From NCBI GenBank assembly GCA_004298155.1, contig SCRD01000010.1, forward strand, positions 1-64,000: 64,000 nt of DNA. The letters run 5' to 3'. A model generated the notes under the pieces. That model saw nothing but the letters and a program-made list of their open reading frames with translations. It did no database searches and had not been told where the DNA came from. The stretch is from Acidobacteriota bacterium. Its GTDB lineage: Bacteria > Acidobacteriota > Terriglobia > UBA7540. The translations under genes were made by a program, and so were the position numbers. This document shows positions 1-9,544 of the stretch, in pieces; positions within the stretch are counted from its first letter, which is position 1; each line of letters opens with the position of its first letter.

Positions 1-1
1 C

Positions 2-304
2 GAAAAAGATTTCACCGCGCATGCCGAGCTCAAAGCTATCCAGGAGGCCTGTCGCAATTTAGGGACGTCCGACCTCGATGGCTGCGAGTTGTATACCACT
101 GCGGAGCCCTGCTTCATGTGCTCGTTCGTGATTCGCAGCGCCCATCTTTCCAGGGTAGTCATGGGAAAGGCCGTGCCGCACATTGGCGGTGTCAGCTCCA
201 AGCATCCCATTCTGATTGATGCTGGTATTCCCAACTGGCCGCAGCCTCCGGTGGTGGTGACAGGCGTGCTCGAAAAGGAATGTAATGAGTTGTACATTCA
301 TTAG
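2..304 (+). CDS. Nucleoside/cytosine deaminase family protein, 5' end missing
   Basis: The gene runs in from before the window; about 100 C-terminal residues are visible. It carries both zinc-site signatures of the cytidine/guanine/tRNA-adenosine deaminase fold: HAE at 20-28 (zinc-ligand His and catalytic Glu) and PCFMC at 107-121 (two zinc-ligand Cys). The family hydrolytically deaminates a base or nucleoside in the cytoplasm. The short C-terminal tail (VLEKECNELYIH) and the motif spacing resemble stand-alone nucleoside deaminases, but the substrate cannot be read from this fragment. The TAG stop is at 302-304. No partner gene follows on the same strand before the regulator at 531. Confidence 0.85.
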   Translation, partial: EKDFTAHAELKAIQEACRNLGTSDLDGCELYTTAEPCFMCSFVIRSAHLSRVVMGKAVPHIGGVSSKHPILIDAGIPNWPQPPVVVTGVLEKECNELYIH

Positions 305-434
305 ACAGCCGTTGATATCTATCCGTCGCCGGCCGAATGCCGCCTTGTTTAGACGCTTTTCCCTTCAGCCTGCTACGCTCTGATGGCTCGTGAGAATCAC
401 TCAAGCAAAAAGAAGGTTTCTACGTTGCAAGGGC

Positions 435-481
435 GATGATAATCAAAAGTTTTAATTTATAATCATCAAATTAGGAGGATG
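435..481 (+). promoter_or_regulatory. Candidate promoter region of the sigma-54 activator gene
   Basis: An AT-rich patch in GC-rich surroundings holds a perfect TATAAT at 458-463; no good -35 sits at the usual distance. The patch is bracketed by a 6-bp inverted repeat, GATGAT at 435-440 and ATCATC at 462-467, which could be an operator over the -10. A Shine-Dalgarno-like GGAGG at 474-478 abuts an ATG at 479 that would encode only 14 codons; spacing is too tight to make a leader peptide convincing. Confidence 0.35.
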
Positions 482-530
482 GCAAGGCGTCGAGCCGCTG
501 AGGATCTGGGCCGAGTCAGATGAACAAGGT

Positions 531-2819
531 GTGCACAGACAGAATCAGATAGCCATGAACGTGAGAGCCAGTCCTGTCGAATCTCAGGAACTTCTGAATT
601 CACTTCCTGACGGCGTGGTGGTGACCGATGCCGAAGGAAGCATTACCTTCGTGAGCGACCAGGCCCTCGAGATATTCGGCTTCCCGCGCGAAGAATTGCT
701 GGGCCATTCAGTCGAGATTCTCGTTCCGGACGCCTTTCGCGAGACGCACCGCAAATATCGGGAAACCTATCTCTGGAATGCTAAAGCCCGTCCTACGGAT
801 GCCATGGAACTCCAGGCCAGGCGCAAAGACGGCAGCCTTTTTCCTGTAGAGATGAGTCTGGCCGCCTACCGTACCCCGGACGGCCTCCGTATTATCACCG
901 CCATCCGAGATATCAGCCGACGCAAACAGATGGAAGAAGCTCTTCACCGAAGCGAAGAGCGCTACCGTCGTCTGATCGAAGAGGTGAAAGATTACGCCAT
1001 TTTCATGCTGGATCCGGAAGGCAGGGTGATGACCTGGAACGAAGGTGCGCGGCAAATGCGAGGACATCGCGTCGAGGAAATCCTTGGGCGCCATGTTTCC
1101 GTGTTTTTTACGCCGGAAGATATCAAAGTCGGCAGGCCCGAAGAAGAGCTGAGGGAAGCGGCAGAAAAAGGGCGATTCGAGACGGAGGGCTGGCGTGTGC
1201 GCAAAGACGGCTCGCGCTTCTGGTCGCACGTCGTGCTGACCGCGCTTCGCGATCAAAACCATCAGCTGCTGGGATTCACCAAGATTGCGCGCGACATTAC
1301 GGAGCGCAAGCGAGCTTCCGAAGCCGTTTTGCTCGAAATCAGCAACCGCCTGATTTCTCATTTGAATCTCGAGGATCTGCTAAACGCCATCGCGGCGTCT
1401 CTCCGGCAAATCAAAGAGTATGATTACGCGGGTCTCGCGCTCTATGATCCCGCCATCCAGAAGCTGCGGGTTTACGCTTTGCCTTTGGCTTCGCACAAGA
1501 ATCTGATTCACGAAGAACTCTTGCTCTCGATGGAAAACTCGCCCGCTGGCTGGGCGATCAAAGCCCGCCGTCCGCTCGTTCTGAACCGCGTGCATGAAGA
1601 CGGCAGGCCTTTTGAAATTCCCGCGAACCTTATCAAGCAGGGAGTGCTATCGGCGTGCCGCATTCCCTTGATCCATCGAGACCGGGTTTTAGGCACGTTG
1701 AACCTTGCAAGCCTCCAGGAGGGTGCTTTTTCCGATGAAGAAGTGAGCCTCCTAGGCCAGATAGCGAACCAGATCGCGCTGGCGCTGCGCAACGCGATCT
1801 CTTTCCGCCAGCTTTCCGAATTGAAAGAGAAATTGGCGGACGAGAAGCAGTACCTGGAAGCCGAAATCCGCAGCCGGTCGAATTTTGGTGAGATCGTTGG
1901 CCAGAGTGCGGCGCTCAAGCAGGTGCTCGAGCAGGTCGAAACGGTGGCTCCCACCGATTCGACGGTTCTAATTCTGGGGGAGACCGGGACCGGCAAAGAG
2001 CTGATTGCCCGGGCCATTCATGGGCTAAGCCGCCGGCGCGAGGAAGCATTCATTACCGTCAATTGTTCCGCGCTGCCCGCAGGACTTCTCGAAAGTGAGC
2101 TTTTCGGGCATGAAAAAGGTGCTTTCACGGGATCCACATCGCGCAAGATCGGGCGCCTGGAGCTGGCGCATCGTGGAACACTTTTCCTGGATGAAGTTGG
2201 GGATATTCCTTTGGATCTTCAGCCGAAGCTCCTGCGAGCCTTGCAGGAAAGGCAGTTTGAAAGGCTAGGCAGCTCCCAGACCATCAATGTGGATGTGCGC
2301 CTGCTTGCCGCTACTAACCGTGATTTGGAAATGATGGTGGATGGGGGGCGCTTCCGTAGCGATCTCTACTACCGGTTGAATGTTTTTCCCATTATGTTGC
2401 CTCCATTGCGAGAGCGCGCGGGAGACATTTCGCTTCTGGCCCGGTATTTCCTGGAAAAATACAGCCGCCGCATGGGCAAGAAAATCGACTCGATCTCTTC
2501 CGAAGTTCTGCACGGCCTTTCCCGGTATTCGTGGCCTGGCAACATCCGTGAATTGGAACACTACATCGAGCGTGCCGTCATTCTGACCACCGGCCCACTC
2601 CTGCAAGTGCCGCCCCTGGAATCCAAATTCAAGAAGAAGTCGAAGCCGGCATCCGCCAACACGCTCGCTGACGCGGAGCGCGAGCACATCCTGCGCATTC
2701 TGCGCGAAACCAACGGCATTGTCGGCGGTCCGCGCGGCGCTGCCGCCCGTCTGGGCTTGAAGCGGACAACCCTTGCTTCGAAGATGCAGCGGCTCGGAAT
2801 CTCGCGAAACAGCGTCTGA
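531..2819 (+). CDS. Sigma-54-dependent transcriptional activator with PAS-PAS-GAF sensory part
   Basis: 762 aa enhancer-binding protein. Order: PAS about 15-130, second PAS/PAC about 145-262, GAF about 285-440, AAA+ ATPase about 462-690, Fis-type helix-turn-helix about 715-760. Visible motifs are Walker A GETGTGKE (483-490), the sigma-54 contact loop GAFTGS (530-535) and Walker B LFLDEVG near 554. The protein should hydrolyse ATP to open a sigma-54 RNA polymerase complex in response to a small-molecule, redox or light signal sensed by PAS/GAF; no receiver domain is present, so it is a one-component sensor. The GTG start at 531 has no strong SD; ATG at 555 is an alternative. A palindrome and a -24/-12 element lie immediately downstream, which suggests that it controls the next genes. 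Confidence 0.93.
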   Translation: MHRQNQIAMNVRASPVESQELLNSLPDGVVVTDAEGSITFVSDQALEIFGFPREELLGHSVEILVPDAFRETHRKYRETYLWNAKARPTDAMELQARRKDGSLFPVEMSLAAYRTPDGLRIITAIRDISRRKQMEEALHRSEERYRRLIEEVKDYAIFMLDPEGRVMTWNEGARQMRGHRVEEILGRHVSVFFTPEDIKVGRPEEELREAAEKGRFETEGWRVRKDGSRFWSHVVLTALRDQNHQLLGFTKIARDITERKRASEAVLLEISNRLISHLNLEDLLNAIAASLRQIKEYDYAGLALYDPAIQKLRVYALPLASHKNLIHEELLLSMENSPAGWAIKARRPLVLNRVHEDGRPFEIPANLIKQGVLSACRIPLIHRDRVLGTLNLASLQEGAFSDEEVSLLGQIANQIALALRNAISFRQLSELKEKLADEKQYLEAEIRSRSNFGEIVGQSAALKQVLEQVETVAPTDSTVLILGETGTGKELIARAIHGLSRRREEAFITVNCSALPAGLLESELFGHEKGAFTGSTSRKIGRLELAHRGTLFLDEVGDIPLDLQPKLLRALQERQFERLGSSQTINVDVRLLAATNRDLEMMVDGGRFRSDLYYRLNVFPIMLPPLRERAGDISLLARYFLEKYSRRMGKKIDSISSEVLHGLSRYSWPGNIRELEHYIERAVILTTGPLLQVPPLESKFKKKSKPASANTLADAEREHILRILRETNGIVGGPRGAAARLGLKRTTLASKMQRLGISRNSV

Positions 2820-2837
2820 CATTGGGAGCGCCATCAT

Positions 2838-2855
2838 GTCGTCAGATGTGACGAC
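2838..2855. promoter_or_regulatory. Palindrome, candidate upstream activator site
   Basis: GTCGTCA (2838-2844) and TGACGAC (2849-2855) form a perfect 7-bp inverted repeat with a 4-bp spacer, 18 bp after the activator's stop and about 115 bp before a -24/-12 element. A matching half-site TGACGA occurs at 2908-2913. There is no T-run after it, so it is not a typical terminator. Position and symmetry suit a dimeric Fis-type HTH binding site; binding by the adjacent activator is inference. Confidence 0.45.
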
Positions 2856-2971
2856 TTATACCAGTCAGAACAGTTATTCCTCCTGATTGTAAATCACGCC
2901 AAAAACCTGACGATTTCGCAAGTGTTGCCATTGCCATGGGTTACTGTCTTTTCCTCAAGTGACTTCCGCTT

Positions 2972-2987
2972 TGGCTCTGCACTTGCC
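2972..2987 (+). promoter_or_regulatory. Candidate sigma-54 (-24/-12) promoter
   Basis: TGGCTCTGCACTTGCC has the invariant GG and GC exactly 10 bp apart and matches the TGGCAC-N5-TTGCA consensus at 9 of 11 positions. It would start transcription near position 3000, about 70 bp before the DUF488 gene, and would drive that gene and the following flavin reductase. The sigma-54 activator encoded just upstream supports the call. Confidence 0.55.
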
Positions 2988-3069
2988 CTCATTCCAAACG
3001 AAGGCGCGGTGCCTCACAGCTCCGATGCCTTAACAGAAAGCAGGAATTTGAAAAGGAGGTCAGAAATCT

Positions 3070-3438
3070 ATGATCACGCTAAAAAGAGTTTATGACACGG
3101 AAGGGTGTGTTGGGGGTAAATGTTTCCTGGTAGAGCGGCTTTGGCCGCGGGGCATCAGGAAGGGAACCCTGCAACTTGATGGTTGGTTGAAAGACGTCGC
3201 TCCCAGTCATGAGTTGCGTCGATGGTTCAGTCATGATCCGGCCAAGTGGGAGGAGTTTCGGCATCGCTACTTCGCCGAACTTAAGGCCAAGCCGGAAGCC
3301 TGGAAACCACTGGCCCAGGCGGCTCGCCAGGGCAACGTGACGCTGGTTTACAGTTCCCATGACTCTATTCACAATAACGCTGTGGCGCTCAAGCAGTACC
3401 TCGAAACCGAAATGGCCTTCGAAACCAAAGCGGCGTGA
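3070..3438 (+). CDS. DUF488 family protein (short form)
   Basis: 122 aa, matching the short DUF488 proteins: N-terminal RVYD, the conserved VERLWPRGIRK segment (about 24-34), HDPAKWEEF, and a C-terminal VTLVYSSHDSIHNNA. Biochemical function is not established for the family; it is a small cytoplasmic protein often found beside redox or stress genes. An excellent SD, AAAGGAGGT, at 3052-3060 fixes the ATG start. It probably forms a two-gene unit with the flavin reductase 90 bp downstream, behind the candidate sigma-54 promoter. A longer DUF488 relative occurs at 8145-8708. Confidence 0.9.
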   Translation: MITLKRVYDTEGCVGGKCFLVERLWPRGIRKGTLQLDGWLKDVAPSHELRRWFSHDPAKWEEFRHRYFAELKAKPEAWKPLAQAARQGNVTLVYSSHDSIHNNAVALKQYLETEMAFETKAA

Positions 3439-3528
3439 TTGCGCTAAACCAAAGTGGAGGCGTTCTGCGGCAGGGTTCGATAGCCATGATGCAGACCCCT
3501 TTTGCATGAAGCCTAGAAGGAGAAATGG

Positions 3529-4275
3529 ATGAGTACGATTGCAGTTTCGACCTGGCCAATATTTGAATTACCATTGATCGGTAGTTGGAAAGTTGCCGAT
3601 CACACAATGGCGTTCAGGTTTAAACGGCCTGCCGGCTGGGGCTTTAAAGCCGGCCAGTTCGTGGATATATCGCTGCTGAATCCTCCCGAAACCGACGCTG
3701 AGGGCAACGTGCGGGGTCTTTCCCTCGCCAGTTCGCCAAGCGAGGCAACTCTTATGGTGGCGACTCGAATGCGTGATACGGCGTTCAAGCGCGTGTTGGG
3801 AGTTGCCCTCCCGGGAGTTGAAGTCAAGATCGAAGGACCTTTCGGCGATTTCAAGCTCCATCAGGATAGTCAGCGGCCTGCGGTGATGTTTGCGGGAGGA
3901 ATTGGGATTACGCCTTTTCGGAGCATAATCCTTGATGTAAGTGAGCGTAGGCTGAGGCATCACATCGTTCTTTTTTACTTCAACCGGCGTCCCGAAGACG
4001 CACCATTTCTTGATGAGCTCAAGCAGATTGAGAGTCGTAATTCAAATTATCGATTCATCCCCATCATGACGCAACCCGACCGCTCACGCCGGCACTGGAG
4101 CGGCGAGATCGGACATCTCAGCCAAGCCATGCTTGAAAGATACCTGAAATGGTTGAGCAACCCCGTCTACTATATTGCCGGCCCTGCGCCGATGGTGAAG
4201 GGGATAAGAGGCGTACTGAACCTGGCCGGCATCGACGATGATGATATCCGAATGGAGGAATTTGCGGGCTACTAA
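3529..4275 (+). CDS. FAD-dependent oxidoreductase of the ferredoxin-NADP reductase family
   Basis: 248 aa FNR-fold flavoprotein without a fused ferredoxin or globin domain. The FAD-binding barrel contains RGLSLASSP (about 64-72, a variant of the RxYS motif) and GPFGDF. The NAD(P)-binding half has GGIGITPFRSI (about 124-134), YIAGPAPMV near 216-224 and the C-terminal EEFAGY. It should move electrons between NAD(P)H and a carrier or small acceptor in the cytoplasm. The SD AGAAGGAG (3515-3522) supports the ATG. It follows the DUF488 gene and probably shares its promoter. The true acceptor is unknown. Confidence 0.88.
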   Translation: MSTIAVSTWPIFELPLIGSWKVADHTMAFRFKRPAGWGFKAGQFVDISLLNPPETDAEGNVRGLSLASSPSEATLMVATRMRDTAFKRVLGVALPGVEVKIEGPFGDFKLHQDSQRPAVMFAGGIGITPFRSIILDVSERRLRHHIVLFYFNRRPEDAPFLDELKQIESRNSNYRFIPIMTQPDRSRRHWSGEIGHLSQAMLERYLKWLSNPVYYIAGPAPMVKGIRGVLNLAGIDDDDIRMEEFAGY

Positions 4276-4395
4276 GGCAGTTGTCGTTGCTTCTCTGATA
4301 CCGCCCTAAGCTCATCTGTAATTCGCGGAGCGTATAAGGTCCGAGACGCAAGCTCGCGACAGCCGTTCGACAATCCGAATCCTATTCGACGTGTT

Positions 4396-6156
4396 TTATA
4401 TCTCCAGCTTGTACCGGGTCTCCGCCAAAGCGTAAAGCCTCCGCCAGACCAGCCGATTGATGGTAACAACCACTGCAGCCATGGCGACGGTCGATGCAAT
4501 CAGTACATCAAAATTCCCCGCGGCAGTCGCCTGGCTGATTGTGGCCCCGAGCCCCACAGTGGAAAAGATATGACCTTTGAACTCGAAATACTCGGCGATG
4601 ATGCTGGCGTTCCACGCGCCGCCGGACGCGGTGACAAAGCCGGTAATCAGGTAGGGAAAAATCCCTGGAAGAATGAGCTTGCGCCACTTGGCGCCGGGTC
4701 CGAACTTAAACACGGCGGCTGCCTCCTTTAGGTCGCTCGGAATGGCTATGGCGCCGGCTATGACATTGAAGAGGATGTACCACTGTGTTCCCAGCAGCAT
4801 GAGAACTACTGAGGCCACACCCAACCCCCCGCCCAACCGGATGAGCACCAGCAGCACAATCGGAAACAGCGCCGTGGCGGGAACAGAAGCTGCAATCTGC
4901 GCCAGCGGTTGTACAACCCGCGAAAGCCGGGGACTGAATCCGATGGCCACTCCGGCGGGGATCGTCCACGCTGCGCCGATCAGCAGCGCAATATTCACAC
5001 GGGCAAACGTGGCCAGCATTCCAATTCCCATTTCCGCAATCTCCGCCCGGTCAAGACCGGCCATCATCATGCCGGCACGGGCGACTGCGTAAGCCACGAC
5101 TGCCACGAGCGCTACGCCAAGCACTCGAGGCGCCCACCTCTTCAGACCGCGGAAGCGTTGCTGTTCTGGTGCCTTTTTTAGCCGTGCTTCGGCGAAATGC
5201 ACCGAAATACGTTCAATAAGCGGGGCAAGGGTGCTCTTTTGAAAGAGGGCAATGAGCCGCGAGTGGCGAATCAAGTCCAGCATCCATGATTTGGATGATT
5301 CGCCGCCCTCGATCTCCTCCAACTTGAATTTTCCAGCCCAAGCGATTATCGGCCTCCACAGACATTGATCGAGCAGAACGATGACAGCCACCATGACTGC
5401 GACGCCCCAGAAGATCGCTATCGTATCGCCGGCGCTGGCCGCGGTCTGGAGGTAGGAACCGAGCCCCGGCAGGCGAAAATCACGGTCACCGAGCACGAAC
5501 ATCTCGCACGCCATCAGAAAAAACCAGCCACCGGCGACAGACATCATGGAATTCCACACTAAACCGATAGCCGAGGAAGGCAGTTCGACCTCCCGGAGGC
5601 GCTGCAACGCATTGAAACGGTAAACCCGCGCGGTTTCGCGCATCTCTTTGGGAATACCTTTCAGCGAAGCGTAAAAGCTAAACGCCATATTCCAGACCTG
5701 GCCGCTAAAGATGAGGAGAATAGCTCCGAGCTCAATTCCGAGCTGCCGCAAAGGGAACAGCGCTACCATTGCGAGCATGACACCGGGTAGAAAGCTGAGG
5801 ACGGGGATCGATTGCAGAATGTCCAGCAACGGAATCATGAGGCGCTCCGCCGTGGCATTGTACGCGGCGATGTAACCGTAAACGAGAGCAAAGCCGAGGC
5901 TAAGCAGGTAGGCAACCAGGATGCGGAGCAGCGAGTAGGCAGTATAGCCGGGTAGCGCTAGTGGGCTCCGGTTGATTTCTATCCTGGGCGTGATCGGACC
6001 AAGCCAGGTGCGCCCGACCGCAATCAGGCCGTAGAGAAGCGCCAGGCCAGTCGCAAAGATCACAAGGTCGATCGCTCGCGGCCAGGTGCGTAATGGCCGC
6101 AACGACCAGGGTCCGCCCGCCAGGGCCCTCAAGCGTTTGCTGGTGATGCGATTCAT
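4396..6156 (-). CDS. ABC transporter permease, two fused NitT/TauT-type permease halves
   Basis: 586 aa membrane protein containing two tandem binding-protein-dependent permease domains, N-terminal half about 80-260 and C-terminal half about 370-570, each with several membrane segments and an EAA-like cytoplasmic loop (for example KGIPKEMRETARVYRFN and PSDLKEAAAVFKFGPGAKWRK). The second half closely resembles nitrate/sulfonate/bicarbonate permeases. One polypeptide could therefore supply both permease subunits of an importer. It lies 8 bp downstream of its ATPase gene. No periplasmic binding protein is encoded nearby, so the substrate is open. It converges with the flavin reductase gene, leaving about 120 bp between the stops. 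Confidence 0.9.
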   Translation of the reverse strand: MNRITSKRLRALAGGPWSLRPLRTWPRAIDLVIFATGLALLYGLIAVGRTWLGPITPRIEINRSPLALPGYTAYSLLRILVAYLLSLGFALVYGYIAAYNATAERLMIPLLDILQSIPVLSFLPGVMLAMVALFPLRQLGIELGAILLIFSGQVWNMAFSFYASLKGIPKEMRETARVYRFNALQRLREVELPSSAIGLVWNSMMSVAGGWFFLMACEMFVLGDRDFRLPGLGSYLQTAASAGDTIAIFWGVAVMVAVIVLLDQCLWRPIIAWAGKFKLEEIEGGESSKSWMLDLIRHSRLIALFQKSTLAPLIERISVHFAEARLKKAPEQQRFRGLKRWAPRVLGVALVAVVAYAVARAGMMMAGLDRAEIAEMGIGMLATFARVNIALLIGAAWTIPAGVAIGFSPRLSRVVQPLAQIAASVPATALFPIVLLVLIRLGGGLGVASVVLMLLGTQWYILFNVIAGAIAIPSDLKEAAAVFKFGPGAKWRKLILPGIFPYLITGFVTASGGAWNASIIAEYFEFKGHIFSTVGLGATISQATAAGNFDVLIASTVAMAAVVVTINRLVWRRLYALAETRYKLEI

Positions 6157-6164
6157 CAGGAGTT

Positions 6165-7472
6165 TCAGCCCCTGGTTTCGGCGCCGCTGTCGGGAAGCGA
6201 AAGTCGGCCGCTTTCAGAGTCGTAGTCGAAAACCTCGGCGTAGCGGCCCCAGTCCAGAGCTGTGTCGAGTTGGCGCCACACTTCGCCTTCGGTGAAGTGC
6301 TCACTCAGCATATCCTGAAGGAATTTCTCTTCGATGCTATGGTCAGGTTTCGCCCGTAGGGTGCTTTCGATAACGCGAAGCAGCGCGACGTATTTTAGGG
6401 CTGCCTCACGGAATAGCGCTTTGCGCGTCAGGATATCGGCCTCAGCAAAAGCCTTGCCCTGAGGGGTGATCTCCACATCGCCTTCCTTGAGCGAAGCAAA
6501 ACGCAAGAGTGCTGAGGCTTCAACGGTTGGCAAGAGTTCATCGACCTCCATGTTAAGTTCGTCCGCAAGGTGATAGAGATCGTCTCGTCCGCCACTGCTA
6601 CCCAGCAGTTCCAGAAATCCGCTGACGCCGCTCGGGAAAGCGTGTGGCAGCATCTGGTATCTTTTCTTTCCCACCGGCTTTCGAAGTAGAAGTGGAGGTG
6701 CTTCCTCTTTTGGCCGCGTCATGACCGCATAGATATAATCAACGTATTCAGTAAACCGGCTGGCCTTGCGATCTCTTGCATGTGGCAGGTCGACCGGGAA
6801 ATCAGCGCGAATGTGGCCGGGATTGTGCCCCAGCACGATCACCCGGTCAGCCAGCAGGACCGCCTCTTCAATGTTGTGAGTGACAATGAAAATGGTGTTG
6901 GTAGGCATTTTCCTGTTGAGCCACAGTTCCAATAGCTCGCCGCGCAGGTTTTCAGCCGTCAGTACATCGAGAGCTGAAAAAGGCTCATCCATGAAGAGCA
7001 CTTCCGGCTCGACAACGAGAGCGCGCGCAAAGCCTACCCGCTGCTTCATACCGCCAGAAAGTTCTTTGGGGTAGGCCTTCTCGAACCCGTCAAGGCCCAC
7101 TGTATCCAGCACCCGCAAAGCGCGTTTGTGGCGTTCCATGGCATGCATGCCTCGTGCTTCGAGCGGCGCTTCAACGTTCTCCAGAACCGTCAGCCAGGGG
7201 AAGAGAGCAAAGCTCTGGAACACGATGGCAACGTTGGGAATCTGGCCGTTCAGTGGTTTCCCGTGCCACAGAACCTCACCTGCCGAAGGCGAAGCAAGGC
7301 CAGAAAGAATTCGCAATAAGGTCGATTTGCCGGACCCTGAAGGGCCCAGCAGGGCAACAATCGCCCCGGGACGTATCGCAAGATCAGTGGCCGCGATCAC
7401 TTCAATCTTGCCACCATCAGGCCGAATATAGGTCTTCTCAACTCCACGAGCTTCGATTATCGCGTCCGGCAC
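6165..7472 (-). CDS. ABC transporter ATPase with C-terminal AAA-associated domain
   Basis: 435 aa. N-terminal NitT/TauT-type ATPase domain: Walker A GPSGSGKST (43-51), Q-loop in VFQSFALFPW, signature LSGGMKQR (138-145), Walker B VLFMDEP (158-164), and switch His in FIVTHNIEEAV. Residues about 285-420 form the AAA-associated C-terminal domain found in a subset of nitrate/sulfonate-like ATPases, probably regulatory. It energises the fused permease encoded next. GTG start at 7472 is chosen because GAGGAG lies 5 nt before it. ATPase first, permease second, 8-bp gap: one transcription unit. Confidence 0.93.
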   Translation of the reverse strand: MPDAIIEARGVEKTYIRPDGGKIEVIAATDLAIRPGAIVALLGPSGSGKSTLLRILSGLASPSAGEVLWHGKPLNGQIPNVAIVFQSFALFPWLTVLENVEAPLEARGMHAMERHKRALRVLDTVGLDGFEKAYPKELSGGMKQRVGFARALVVEPEVLFMDEPFSALDVLTAENLRGELLELWLNRKMPTNTIFIVTHNIEEAVLLADRVIVLGHNPGHIRADFPVDLPHARDRKASRFTEYVDYIYAVMTRPKEEAPPLLLRKPVGKKRYQMLPHAFPSGVSGFLELLGSSGGRDDLYHLADELNMEVDELLPTVEASALLRFASLKEGDVEITPQGKAFAEADILTRKALFREAALKYVALLRVIESTLRAKPDHSIEEKFLQDMLSEHFTEGEVWRQLDTALDWGRYAEVFDYDSESGRLSLPDSGAETRG

Positions 7473-8144
7473 CGCAGCTCCTCATAATTTCATCCTGTCC
7501 TAAGATAGGATTTTAACAGGTCGTGAGAGCCTCCGTTCGCGCGGTTCGCGGCCCTTCTAGCCAGGTCGCATACCGGGTTGTACCTGAGTGTCCGGTTGCG
7601 GCACCGCAGCCTTTCGACATCTTTCCCTGGGCCAAAACCAGTGCTGCAGACCGCACAACCGGCGCACTGCGCGATTTCACGTTCCACACCGTGGGACTGC
7701 AGGTCTTCGCATCAAAAGGCCCATGGCACGAAGTCGCTGCCGCGGCAACAAGCCGTTCTTCTGCTGCAGCACCATGGCGCGCGGCTTGCCCGGTGAATTA
7801 CACCTACATAGAACTTGGATAAATTCAAAGGTGCGGACATTCACGCCCAGCCAAACTTCTAATCATTGGCTTCGCGTGCCTACCATCGGGTGGCTGGGCA
7901 TTCCGCGATAGCGCTGGGTAAGAAGTGGAATGTCACCCGGGAACGCGCACAGCCTCGGGGGAGTCATCGGGAGAGCGTCGAGACGATAGGTGAGATCGCC
8001 CCTGAAGTGGCCCTCTGCGGCAAGCGCCTCGATGTCTCAGGCAGCATGCGAGCGCATCAGTGGCTGTCCAGGCTAAAATTCATAGAGGGGCTATTAGACC
8101 TAACTTGTCCCCCGATTCCAAGTCCGGGAGGAAGCGGAGTAAGC
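7473..8144. other. Long gap without a recognisable gene
   Basis: About 670 bp between the divergently placed ABC operon and the second DUF488 gene. Several open frames exist here, but none has a credible SD, a known motif or natural composition. It must hold the promoters of the flanking genes; no clear -10/-35 pair, repeat or RNA structure was seen. Confidence 0.5.
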
Positions 8145-8708
8145 GTGGCGAGAATAAAGAAGAACCCTTTCGTGATCTACACAATCGGCCATTCCACCCG
8201 CGAACTGCCCGTATTCATCAAGCTCTTGCAGAGTCATGGAATCAAACAACTTGTGGACGTTCGCACTATTCCGCGCTCTCGGATGAATCCGCAATACAAC
8301 ACCGAAACGCTTCCAAAAGCTCTCCTCCCCGCTGGGATCTGCTACGTTCACCTGCCCGCGCTGGGCGGGTTGCGACGTGCGGCCCGGGACTCGATCAACA
8401 CGGGATGGCGGAACGCATCCTTCCGTGGATTTGCTGACTACATGCAGGGAGCAGAATTCGAGAAGGGGCTGGACCAGCTTGTAAAATTACGTTCGGCGAG
8501 CCCGACCGCTATCATGTGTGCAGAGGCTGTTCCGTGGCGCTGCCATCGGTCGTTAATTGCCGACGCGCTTACAGTGCGGGGCGTCCGCGTCTTGCACATC
8601 GTCAGCGCCGGCCCAGCCCGCGAGCACACTTTGACATCGTTCGCTCAAGTCAAGGGAATGCGAATTTGGTATCCCAAAGGCCCAGGCGAGTCGGCCACTC
8701 TTCCATAA
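8145..8708 (+). CDS. DUF488 family protein (long form)
   Basis: 187 aa when started at GTG 8145, behind a GGGAGGAAGCGGAG stretch; the frame is open further upstream to 7866, but that extension lacks family resemblance. Typical DUF488 features are TIGHSTR near the N-terminus, DVRTIPRSRMNPQYN in the first third, and MCAEAVPWRCHRSLIADAL in the last third (conserved Cys/His cluster). Molecular function is unknown for the family. It stands alone, with a different sequence type from the DUF488 protein at 3070-3438. Confidence 0.88.
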   Translation: MARIKKNPFVIYTIGHSTRELPVFIKLLQSHGIKQLVDVRTIPRSRMNPQYNTETLPKALLPAGICYVHLPALGGLRRAARDSINTGWRNASFRGFADYMQGAEFEKGLDQLVKLRSASPTAIMCAEAVPWRCHRSLIADALTVRGVRVLHIVSAGPAREHTLTSFAQVKGMRIWYPKGPGESATLP

Positions 8709-9001
8709 ACTGAAAACGAATAATTGGCCGGTCGAAACAGGCCCGCTCGCCTCTTGGTTCTATCCCAAAGACGAATACGCCTACCGATGAAGGCGATATT
8801 CTCCGGGCAGGCGCGCCGTCCGGCGGCTGGAGCTGGCGCAGACCACTGATCTTTTGCGAGCTGCCTGGTACCGAAACGACTGGCTGCCTGGCGGCTCCAG
8901 AAACGTTATACAGGAATAAATGTCACGATGCCTCGTAGCACAAGCCGAGCCCGAGGCGGCATGATAAACTTGCTTCTAATTCACATAGGAGGTCATCCAG
9001 A

Positions 9002-9544
9002 ATGACTTATTACGGGGCAAAAGAGTTGGCACAGTCTTTCCATACGGTCCGCGAAAACACCATTCAAATCGCAGAAGAAATCCCCGAGCACAAATACGGT
9101 TTTCGCCCGGCGGAGGGTTGCCGGAGCGTGGCGGAGACGCTGGTACACATCGCAATCATGCCGCGAGTCCCGGAGCAGATCCACTTTATCGAGCACCGCA
9201 ACACGCTGGCCGGTTTCGATTTCTTCGGCTTGATGGGCAAGCTGCAAACGGAGACACAAACACCTCGCACGAAAGCCTAGACTCTTGATTTATTGCGTGC
9301 CGAAGGCGAGAAGTACACCAAGGCGCTGGAAGGGGTGTCGGAAGCGTTCCTGGGCGAGCGAGTCGAGTACCCCGAAGGCATGGAGCCGAGAATCAAGTCG
9401 CGCTTTGAAATGCTGATTGCAGCCAAGGAGCACGAGATGCATCACCGCGGGCAACTGATGGTGGTCGAGTGCATGCTCGGCATCACTCCGCACCTCACCC
9501 GGCGGATGGAGGAAGTGATCGCGACGGCACAGGCGCACCGGTAA
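9002..9544 (+). pseudogene. DinB family protein interrupted by one in-frame TAG
   Basis: Reading straight through from ATG 9002 (SD AGGAGGT about 8 nt upstream) gives 180 codons of a DinB-like four-helix bundle, with a single TAG at 9278-9280 (codon 93). The first part holds the helix-1 segment and the metal-site-like LVHIAIMP; after the stop, the same frame continues with LRAEGEKYTKALEG and the HEMHHRGQLM helix that provides metal-ligand His residues in this fold. Both halves belong together, and frame and length are otherwise intact. A recent nonsense mutation or a base error is the simplest reading. DinB-fold proteins are putative metal-dependent thiol transferases or hydrolases. Confidence 0.8.

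Noticed and set aside
479-523. 14-codon leader ORF before the sigma-54 activator
   Set aside because: The SD-like GGAGG touches the ATG, leaving no spacing; no runs of regulatory codons.
708-1361. 217-aa minus-strand frame
   Set aside because: Antisense shadow of the PAS/GAF regulator; no SD or motif.
7523-7822. Frames in the gap before the second DUF488 gene
   Set aside because: Several overlapping frames in both strands, none with SD, family motif or consistent composition.
7866-8144. N-terminal extension of the long DUF488 protein
   Set aside because: No similarity to the family; the GTG at 8145 with a GGGAGG-type SD gives a family-typical start.
9278-9280. TAG as pyrrolysine in DinB
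   Set aside because: No pyl genes or methylamine metabolism in the window and the site is not an active-site position.
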